A stretch of 64,000 bases of DNA from a virus: IMG/VR virus record IMGVR_UViG_3300009314_000003, positions 1 through 64,000 of that record; one strand, given 5' to 3'. The stretch's first letter is position 1. Every line of letters begins with the position of its first letter. The translations under genes were made by a program, and so were the position numbers. Below the pieces are notes generated by a model that worked only from the letters and a program-made list of their open reading frames with translations, had not been told where the DNA came from and made no database searches. Positions 60,001 to 64,000 of the stretch are shown here, piece by piece.

Positions 60001-60206
60001 GTTATCTATCCGATCAAGGACATACTATTCGAGAAAAGGAATTCATTTCCCTTCTAAACGCACGGCTACCTCAGAAAGAGGTAGAAGAGATAGTCCATTC
60101 TCTTGAACAAGAGAAGCAGCAAGTAACATGGTGGAAACCAGTTGAATCCGACGCGGACAAACTAGATATCGATGATATTTCAGGTACGATAGTTGGATTA
60201 CAATAG
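54031..60206 (+). CDS. Tail tube protein gene split into eight exons by seven group I introns
   Basis: The tube forms the inner channel of the contractile tail. Exons as read: 54031-54192, 55308-55337, 55549-55567, 57338-57540, 57873-57949, 58851-about 58881, 59106-59117 and 60120-60206. They sum to about 621 nt (206 codons plus stop). The joined protein restores the tube pattern: REVRPVFVMG, then SDAVSYSKG, KRGIAGSLIL, TMFDRQAL, PPFDITLVG, NEFGSATTMRI, LISEGTGVSVDD, TFVA. Every junction keeps frame. Exons 2, 3, 6 and 7 are only about 30, 19, 31 and 12 nt. The 5' site of intron 6 is uncertain by a few nt. Unspliced, translation stops after 55 codons. Confidence 0.85.
54193..55307 (+). ncRNA. 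Group I intron 1 (about 1115 nt) with endonuclease ORF
   Basis: The 5' exon ends in GGGT, pairing with the internal guide GCCC at about 54204-54208 (U-G at the splice site). The P7 strands are TAGAGACTT (near 54288-54296) and AGATAGTCC (55271-55279). The P9 hairpin is CCTAC-CGAAAG-GTTAGG. The intron ends in G before AAATCAGAT. The endonuclease ORF lies between R and S (P8 loop). Confidence 0.85.
54372..55262 (+). CDS. LAGLIDADG homing endonuclease in intron 1 (296 aa)
   Basis: Two LAGLIDADG-type helices: LLNGSLLGDGYL near residue 8 and LTSWYYDDGTY near 134, each with the catalytic acidic residue. A C-terminal region (about 215-296; FYEQTGPWDGFPAVKYHY) is probably an extra DNA-binding part. 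It would cut intronless tube genes at the exon 1/exon 2 junction. It ends just before the S element. Confidence 0.88.
   Translation: MNDQTHQLLNGSLLGDGYLSKCQYHTASDGYTRWHNSRYEEDHKEDDKSYLEWKATIMSQDFDVKWVYKEARTLGIKGHEADCGPVYRIYTNTSTELSDLRQIWYPDGQKIIPDYLDDFDSSTLTSWYYDDGTYHVHRQIIEISTDSFTLEDVKRLQGWLRDRWNIEAAIKRKPGHAIRRYYLHLNREASKRLLSLVEDVPSMERKKPMGWDGVFDRSETPSNFHRRLNARLSSGEKRKLIVLDLQEFYEQTGPWDGFPAVKYHYTEDCISPTLAIRHFGSFKVALESARLPTNYI
55338..55548 (+). ncRNA. Group I intron 2 (about 211 nt), no ORF
   Basis: The exon end AAGGGT pairs with the guide GCCCTT (55351-55356) over 6 bp with a terminal U-G. R is GTAGAGACTGC (55459-55469) and S is AACAGTCC (55511-55518). P9 is CCATGG-GAAA-CCATGG. The intron ends in G before AAACGCGGA. 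It is a minimal ribozyme without an endonuclease. Confidence 0.88.
55674..56372 (+). CDS. LAGLIDADG homing endonuclease in intron 3, first (232 aa)
   Basis: Motifs LYGTLLGDGSL and ATWFMDDGSY mark the two LAGLIDADG helices. The ORF continues through the R element of the intron core, so the last about 18 codons overlap ribozyme sequence. It is the same class as the intron 1 and intron 5 proteins but sits at a different place in the intron. Confidence 0.85.
   Translation: MSSGKWKKYRSCPITRDGVRVLYGTLLGDGSLFKDPECVNYRFSVTHSNRHSDYIQWKQSILGLPSSIWNDEKRNLVKLQSLACTELTSIHTSFYNGAVKRIPRDIDLTELLSPLSIATWFMDDGSYDVEEAVVISAYAFCEEDMLRVAKYMDHVYGIKINVWSDNRVYIRKESHDRFFSIITHYVSEVPSMHYKVRTWIKPGVSQVKLLGYDEPCRDYPTAVGSWDGFIRP
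56398..57309 (+). CDS. LAGLIDADG homing endonuclease in intron 3, second (303 aa)
   Basis: Residues 1-50 form a Myb/SANT-like helical region (WTQEETEILRDNYSWNPR). The nuclease motifs are ILGFFTADGNIY and HFLRGYFDGDGCL. It is a paralogue of the intron 7 protein (same N-terminal opening and FLRGYFDGDG). The ORF end covers the S element. Confidence 0.88.
   Translation: MNWTQEETEILRDNYSWNPRTAMLLPNRSAHQVIKKANNIGLKRDGRGRIDTLRADYFDHWTPNMTYILGFFTADGNIYAPPTRVDGVSVYKITFAQSDPYILELVCDELGISRGYIYGQQGLNALPQGGYLNMIHPMYRVMFTSKYMVERLKELGLSERKSTQLKKVSVPKKFFAHFLRGYFDGDGCLQISNNTTPSITFTGGSRQFLKSIEARISRYWDLPGGRLRPRKRNKVWDLRYRKATSLEILKRMYEGHPDILCLLTKYNKYAGVIGDDVIDIPEVSYNYRVYDTGTQVQEDIVQE
57541..57872 (+). ncRNA. 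Group I intron 4 (about 332 nt), no endonuclease
   Basis: The exon ends GTCGGT. A guide GCCG lies near 57614, giving a large P1 loop (so the P1 call is weaker). R is CAACGACTAC (about 57738-57747), S is GATATAGTCTG (57804-57814), and P8 has CACCCCTTCGGGGTG. It ends CAG before GTTAACGAG. A 102-codon open frame inside has no protein features and is judged non-coding. Confidence 0.75.
57950..58850 (+). ncRNA. Group I intron 5 (about 901 nt) with endonuclease ORF
   Basis: The exon ends TGTCGGT with the guide GCCG at about 57959. R is TGTAGAGACTAG (58074-58085), S is GATATAGTCCGG (58784-58795), and P9 is CTCCAATGAAAGTTGGAG. It ends TCG before TGATGACAA. The core resembles intron 4 closely (GCCAAGCC...CTGGGCT...GGAAGGTG in both), and both insert after GTCGGT. 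Confidence 0.82.
58128..58853 (+). CDS. LAGLIDADG homing endonuclease in intron 5 (241 aa)
   Basis: Motifs LLGMCIGDGYIG (N-terminal) and IAIWHMDDGSLY (middle) are the two active helices. The reading frame runs through S, and its TGA stop uses the first bases of exon 6. Relative of the intron 1 and first intron 3 proteins. Confidence 0.88.
   Translation: MNKDKRSILLGMCIGDGYIGVSTDKRWNTKSYVLRLCHSVKQKAYLEHKTELLHSALGGKKPRIVEYNNNGYPGVKCSKTNKYFKVLRDWLYKDGEKVVTRRILDMLTPQGIAIWHMDDGSLYTKRRNGKVHAWELCTSTYVSWDENQVIVDYFRDVHGIRFTIVKGKGKYRIRCGTKEAKKFIEIVKPFIIPSMLYKVRMISDNNDSSQERPAPHVGDDIVRTPMKVGEIRFKRPYDNKS
58882..59105 (+). ncRNA. Group I intron 6 (about 224 nt), no ORF; 5' site uncertain
   Basis: R is CTGCAGAGACTC (about 58975-58986), S is GAGATAGTCC (59060-59069), and P9 is CCTAC-CGAAAG-AGTAGG. 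The S-to-P9 stretch is almost identical to that of intron 1 (55271-55299). It ends in G before ACGTTTGTG. The 5' boundary is inferred from protein continuity (EATQ then TFVA) rather than a clear P1. Confidence 0.7.
59118..60119 (+). ncRNA. Group I intron 7 (about 1002 nt) with endonuclease ORF
   Basis: The 5' exon TGTGGCT (59111-59117) pairs over 7 bp with the guide GGTCACA (59135-59141), ending in U-G. R is CTGTAGAGACTG (59226-59237), S is AGAGATAGTCC (60086-60096), and P9 is TTCTCTT-GAAC-AAGAGAA. It ends CAG before CAAGTAACA. Confidence 0.85.
59244..60206 (+). CDS. LAGLIDADG homing endonuclease in intron 7, in frame with last exon (320 aa)
   Basis: Paralogue of the second intron 3 protein: Myb-like start (WTNKEVEILHENYSWNPR), then VYGLIVADGCIM and HFLRGYFDGDGSF. 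There is no stop between the endonuclease and exon 8, so the ORF runs through S and into the tube C-terminus (residues 293-320 are tube sequence). Confidence 0.85.
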   Translation: MKLWTNKEVEILHENYSWNPRIDELLPDRPRRQIVSKANREGLKVMGRGRAWGLKVDFFDHWSEEMAYVYGLIVADGCIMKRKDSGIMVIDITLNDEDHIRRLANLLGVPERVYSNSDGTYHLRFVSNYIAKRLMKLKVPFRKSLVLGKLPVPKKFFSHFLRGYFDGDGSFSINAKGRAPMLSFTSGSYNFLRWIQAKLKRYYGFPMGRLRNKKGTNTWNVWYRKSASIFLMAIMYRDKGDLFLRRKYNRYISYLSDQGHTIREKEFISLLNARLPQKEVEEIVHSLEQEKQQVTWWKPVESDADKLDIDDISGTIVGLQ

Positions 60207-60246
60207 AAAGTCAGTAGACAAGCGTGTATGGACAATATAAATAAAG

Positions 60247-61155
60247 ATGCCTTACGGACCATTTCAGTTTGGTAGTTTAGAATCGGGGCAAACCTTCTCC
60301 GGGGTAGATATTATTGCTACCCTACGGGGACCAGATATACCCGGAGCTATTGCTATGACAAACCTAAACACCGTAAGTTACTCTATACACAGGGAGAAGG
60401 CACCCGTCCGTCGACTCGGGCGGGTGTACTCCCAAGGCTACACCAGAGGCCCCCGCACAATCGCCGGCAGTATGGTGTGGATAAACTTTAATAAGGCAGC
60501 TCTCTGGGAACTAATTAGAACGGCCCCTGGCGAGGAATCGCCTGTTCACTCCATCATGACAGATCAGCTCCCCCCTTTCCATATGGGCTTTACCTTTGTC
60601 AATGAGAATGGGCTGTCAGCCTTTATGAATCTCTTTGGCATTGAGATTGTGGACGAGGGAATGGTGCTGGGTACGGATGAGGCTTACCTAGAAACGACCA
60701 TGCAATATGTAGCAGAGGATATTGACCTTATGTACCCAGGAGATGATATTAACGAGAAGTGGGATGAGCTTATGCGGCAAGGTATAGACAAACAACACCA
60801 TGAAATCTTTAATAGTAAAGAGGAAGCCAACCAGTTTGCTGCTGAGTTAAGGGGTAAAGGAATAAGAATAAATGTTGGGAAAATAATGAGTGGAGAAGAT
60901 AAGGATAAGTGGAAGGTGTACTTTTCCTTAACAACAGGTGAAGAGATGTTCAACGTCTTAGGTCCATCAAATAAAGACTTTGTTCGTATGATGAAGGCAG
61001 CAGGTCTACTTGATTTTGATCCTTGGGGAGAGAGTCTTGATAAGAAGGATCTTGTATACTATGACGCCCATGGAAATCCACACTACGATACAACCCATAC
61101 ATATCAACACTATACACCACCACCACCTGAACCTGAAAATGGAGATGATGGTTAA
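60247..61155 (+). CDS. Tail tube paralogue with C-terminal extension (302 aa)
   Basis: Residues 1-160 match the tube pattern: SYSIHREKAPVRRLGRVYSQ, GYTRGPRTIAGSMVW, NKAALWEL, then LPPFHMGFTFVNENG and FGIEIVDEGM. The rest includes NSKEEANQFAAELRGKGIR, which resembles a SPOR-like repeat. Intron-free although it has the same conserved motif that is interrupted in the upstream gene. Probably a tail tip, initiator or minor tube ring. Confidence 0.75.
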   Translation: MPYGPFQFGSLESGQTFSGVDIIATLRGPDIPGAIAMTNLNTVSYSIHREKAPVRRLGRVYSQGYTRGPRTIAGSMVWINFNKAALWELIRTAPGEESPVHSIMTDQLPPFHMGFTFVNENGLSAFMNLFGIEIVDEGMVLGTDEAYLETTMQYVAEDIDLMYPGDDINEKWDELMRQGIDKQHHEIFNSKEEANQFAAELRGKGIRINVGKIMSGEDKDKWKVYFSLTTGEEMFNVLGPSNKDFVRMMKAAGLLDFDPWGESLDKKDLVYYDAHGNPHYDTTHTYQHYTPPPPEPENGDDG

Positions 61156-62258
61156 TGTACTATAGCGGAACACAAGCTACAGCTTGGGTGGCCAGTAAAA
61201 AAGGTAGCCGGCGGCTTACATTATTTGAATTAGATGTAGCCTCCTTCCAATTCAATGCCTCTGTAGTTAAGATGCCACTCTATGGCTACCGCTCCAAGAC
61301 TTTTGATGCCGTAGCTGTTGGTGAAAAGCTGATTCAAGGCCAGATGATGATTAACTTTAAGGAAGCAGATCAACTGGAGCTTCTTGAGGAGGAGATAACG
61401 TTTGAACTTACCCTCGAATATCAGCGTGGGCTGGGCTCGGACTTCACCCAATATATCTTTGAGGATGTACACTTCTCCACCCTCTCCCATGGGGCCACAC
61501 CAACCGGGAATCCAATTATAGAGGCCGTTGACTTCATAGCTAAAGACTTCCGGGCCAAGACTACTGCGCGTCCACCTATTGCTATTCCTGAGGATGAAAC
61601 GAGCGTGGGAGAAGATTCTTTAGGTGGTGTTCCACCCCCGGAAGATATACCTTTAGATGTATTTGTAGATAAAATTAAAGCAGAAGCCTACCAACTTATT
61701 GTAGGTTCTATATCAACCCACGATCGGTTTTACATACCCTATAGTAGTATAACACGCAACTCACCTTTACTTACTAGTTATATAACTGACTATACAGTGA
61801 AGGCTGGAGATTTGGTATGTTGTCGGCCTTCATGTGGGGTTGAGACAAGAGGAGGCGATTTCCGGATAACGGTGGGCTCTAGGGTGAAGCCCCGCTGGGC
61901 TTTTCAAATTAAACAGGCTGTAGAGGCATCCATTTCGCCGGAGGGGACTTCCTCCTACATTGGCCCATTTAGTAGTAAAGAGGCCGCCGAAAGTTTCTAT
62001 GAATTCTATCCTATCTTTGGAAATGGTATGTGGATATGGGGTACTCGGGATGGTCCGATGGTGATCATAAAGGGAAATACTAGATTCCCTGATTTTGTTG
62101 TGTTTAAAGATTCGCAGGAGGAATCATTGGGGGTCATAAGTAATCAGCTGGGGGAGATTATGTATATAAACTCCGATGATATAGACGACTTACTCCATAA
62201 TAGGACGACTAAAGTAGAAATACTTAATCACTTATTTGCCCACCTTGTCCAATCATAG
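61155..62258 (+). CDS. Second tail-tube-like protein (367 aa)
   Basis: Residues 1-140 follow the same fold pattern at lower similarity (PLYGYRSKTFDAVAVGEKLI, GQMMINFKEADQLELL). Later residues include a loop with two Cys (VCCRPSCG) and a second alpha/beta part (GPFSSKEAAESFYEFYPIFG) like that of the preceding paralogue. Its ATG overlaps the previous stop. Confidence 0.65.
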   Translation: MYYSGTQATAWVASKKGSRRLTLFELDVASFQFNASVVKMPLYGYRSKTFDAVAVGEKLIQGQMMINFKEADQLELLEEEITFELTLEYQRGLGSDFTQYIFEDVHFSTLSHGATPTGNPIIEAVDFIAKDFRAKTTARPPIAIPEDETSVGEDSLGGVPPPEDIPLDVFVDKIKAEAYQLIVGSISTHDRFYIPYSSITRNSPLLTSYITDYTVKAGDLVCCRPSCGVETRGGDFRITVGSRVKPRWAFQIKQAVEASISPEGTSSYIGPFSSKEAAESFYEFYPIFGNGMWIWGTRDGPMVIIKGNTRFPDFVVFKDSQEESLGVISNQLGEIMYINSDDIDDLLHNRTTKVEILNHLFAHLVQS

Positions 62259-62261
62259 CCG

Positions 62262-62271
62262 GACATAACTA
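62262..62271 (+). promoter_or_regulatory. GACATAACTA element, copy 4
   Basis: Exact GACATAACTA 4 nt after the stop of the preceding gene and 53 nt before the ATG at 62325. Confidence 0.5.
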
Positions 62272-62324
62272 AACTACAAACAGAATTAAACTCATAACAT
62301 ACATATATGGAGGATAAACCATAA

Positions 62325-62747
62325 ATGATTGAAGAACAACAACAGCAAGAAGAAGAAGTAACGGAAGAAGTAATGCTCCCAGAGGAAGTAATATCCCCCG
62401 AGGATTTATTTGAGGGAGATGATTCCTATCCTTACGGTCCTAAGGGGCCCAGCCGAGCTGAAATAAATACCCTCAAGGAGAAATATGGTGATCTACAACT
62501 AACTGAAGTTGCTGGCAATATCTATATCTACCGCCTTATGCTCAGGGGTGAGCATATGAAGCTGGTGGAGAGCGGCGCCCTGGAGGGCGATGATTCAGAG
62601 ATGATTACCGTGGAAACTCTCCTTGTCTGGCCTAATCCTAAGGAGATCGACTGGGATGCTGTAGGGGCCGGAGTGGTACCCACCCTATCAACAGATATGC
62701 TTCAGTTCTCGGGCTTCATTCGCTTAACCCAACCCATCAAGCTATAA
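62325..62747 (+). CDS. Tail assembly chaperone-like protein (140 aa)
   Basis: 140 residues: acidic Gln/Glu-rich N-terminus, then a globular part (YGDLQLTEVAGNIYIYRLMLRGEHMKLVE) seen in small acidic proteins placed between tube and tape measure genes. GGAGG lies upstream of the ATG. No slippery sequence linking it to the next gene was noticed. Positional assignment. Confidence 0.5.
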   Translation: MIEEQQQQEEEVTEEVMLPEEVISPEDLFEGDDSYPYGPKGPSRAEINTLKEKYGDLQLTEVAGNIYIYRLMLRGEHMKLVESGALEGDDSEMITVETLLVWPNPKEIDWDAVGAGVVPTLSTDMLQFSGFIRLTQPIKL

Positions 62748-62886
62748 CCTCCCCACACCCATAACGGGCCGCTGTTTTGGCCTGTAGGATGGTTTCATGC
62801 CATCACTAATCTGTGAGCAGACACCTCGAAATAGAATGACTCATAGGAGGTGGTGAGGTACGCCTTTAATGGAGTAATACTTACAC

Positions 62887-63486
62887 ATGTCTTATAAGGA
62901 AATAACCAGTTGGAAGCAACGTTGGGGCACCATCCATCAGATTGTTCTGGAGGGTATTACCTGCTACTATCGCAGTCTTACGGCGTGGGAGTTTACAGCC
63001 CTCAAGGAATTGATGGACCACAATCCCAGTGTCGACTGGGATAGTGTTATATGTTCGATGGGCCTGTTAGGATCCGATGTTTCACAATTCAAACTGGCTG
63101 GTACAACAACAACTATGTCCTCCCTTATACTTGAAGCCTCCATCTTTACTGAAGAGACCATAGGGCCTAGCGTGATAGAGGCTAGGGAGTGGGCCGCAAA
63201 GGTAGTGGAAGACAATTTCCTCATAGGTCTGGCCCTTGCCATCGGCAGTATATATCCAGGCTCTGATATTATATCCCTACTTAATGAGCCGGCTGAGAGA
63301 CTTATTAAACTTGGTGCCCTCGTAGAGCAAATCACTAAGCAACCCATCTTTAAGGATTCCAGTGGTCTTAAGGCTATGCCTCTAACAAAGACTGGAGAGA
63401 TGGCAGCACAAAATAAGGGTAAGCAAATAGCGGAGTCAACGCGTGCCCTAAGAGAGGAGATATCAAAGCAGCGTAAGAAGAAATAA
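62887..63486 (+). CDS. Second chaperone-like protein (199 aa)
   Basis: 199 residues starting KEITSWKQRWGTIHQIVLEG, with YYRSLTAWEFTALKEL resembling the preceding protein's core, then a helical C-terminus with a Lys-rich end. The pair occupies the usual two-chaperone position before the tape measure. A CGGGCCGC/GGCCTG hairpin and a 139-nt gap separate them. Confidence 0.5.
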   Translation: MSYKEITSWKQRWGTIHQIVLEGITCYYRSLTAWEFTALKELMDHNPSVDWDSVICSMGLLGSDVSQFKLAGTTTTMSSLILEASIFTEETIGPSVIEAREWAAKVVEDNFLIGLALAIGSIYPGSDIISLLNEPAERLIKLGALVEQITKQPIFKDSSGLKAMPLTKTGEMAAQNKGKQIAESTRALREEISKQRKKK

Positions 63487-63490
63487 TCTA

Positions 63491-64000
63491 ATGCCGGATC
63501 AGAGAGAGACATTCGAAGAACTACAGCCACAGGAAGGTGGTGGGGCGCTGAAACAGCTTGCTGGTTTAGGCCTTGCCCTTGTAGGCTGGGGTATAGGCCT
63601 CACCCTGGCCAGATTCGGATTTACGGCCGGTAAAGCAGCTGCCTTGAAACGGCTGGCTGGTATAAAGAAACCAGCCACAGAGGTTCTTAAGCGCTATAAG
63701 ACAGCAGCTATTTACGCACAGGACAAGGGAGGTAGCTTCTCCCATTTTGCCTCCAAGGCAGGTATGCCTGGTGGTAAAGCATTAGCGGACATACGTTATG
63801 CGGCTGAGGAATCTCCTATAATCAAATCCTTTAGGACCTCAACTAAGAATAAGAGTATACTACAGAAGGTTGGAACCTACCGTAGTTTCCCCAGGGGTCA
63901 GAGAATAGAACTTGGACGGGGCCTTGCTGCTCACTACGGGCGGGAAATGGCTTTTGTGGCCCCTACCTTCTATGTTGGGGAGCAGATGCTCGGACGTTTG
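63491..64000 (+). CDS. Start of a large structural protein, tape-measure candidate (partial)
   Basis: An ATG at 63491 opens a frame of 170 codons that runs off the window. Starts MPDQRETFEELQPQ, then a hydrophobic Gly-rich helix (LAGLGLALVGWGIGL) and a basic helical region. The place after the chaperone pair fits a tape measure; composition also resembles the Ala/Gly-rich proteins at 32.3-35.1 kb. Confidence 0.6.
   Translation, partial: MPDQRETFEELQPQEGGGALKQLAGLGLALVGWGIGLTLARFGFTAGKAAALKRLAGIKKPATEVLKRYKTAAIYAQDKGGSFSHFASKAGMPGGKALADIRYAAEESPIIKSFRTSTKNKSILQKVGTYRSFPRGQRIELGRGLAAHYGREMAFVAPTFYVGEQMLGRL

Overview
The window is part of the genome of a large tailed bacteriophage with a contractile tail. 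It encodes a large terminase, a portal, a candidate prohead protease, an HK97-type capsid protein, a tail sheath, a tail tube and two tube-like paralogues. There is no rRNA, cellular metabolic operon or integrase. No host can be named; this looks like an uncultivated Caudoviricetes myovirus with a big genome.

Layout. (1) 1-13.0 kb: minus-strand block of small, tightly spaced, mostly unrecognised genes, several encoding tiny membrane proteins. It also holds a peptide deformylase with a SEC-C zinc tail and a 1041-residue protein whose motifs suggest a divergent two-barrel RNA polymerase. (2) 13.0-13.8 kb: divergent non-coding junction with a promoter-like repeat and tRNA-Thr(UGU). (3) 13.8-31.2 kb, plus strand: an apparently frameshifted metallophosphatase, holin-like membrane proteins, a PD-(D/E)XK nuclease, a ClpP-like protease, and a sugar/surface-modification cluster (four glycosyltransferases, GDP-mannose 4,6-dehydratase, sulfotransferase-like and methyltransferase-like proteins). 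(4) 31.3-64 kb, plus strand: virion genes, preceded by ribosomal protein bS21 and a free-standing Hint/intein-like protein. The order is TerL (with a mini-intein), unknown, portal, zinc protein, protease, scaffold-like, structural protein, major capsid, neck/completion proteins, sheath, tube, two tube paralogues, chaperone-like proteins, and the start of a large structural protein.

The outstanding feature is the tail tube gene at 54.03-60.21 kb. It is not an intact ORF: its conserved sequence can be rebuilt only by removing seven intervening sequences with group I intron signatures (R/S pairs giving P7; P1 pairing at several splice sites; P9 hairpins). The eight exons include pieces of about 30, 19, 31 and 12 nt and sum to about 621 nt (206 codons plus stop). 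Five LAGLIDADG homing endonuclease ORFs lie inside, two of them in one intron, and one runs in frame into the last exon. With the terminase intein and the free-standing Hint protein, the virion region is unusually rich in self-splicing elements.

Two short repeats look regulatory: GACATAACTA at four intergenic sites upstream of plus-strand genes, and GGTTAGGTTTGCGCCTA at two sites near 13.4 and 15.3 kb. Translation-related genes (deformylase, bS21, tRNA-Thr) suggest modification of host translation. All assignments come from reading the sequence; no database search was run.
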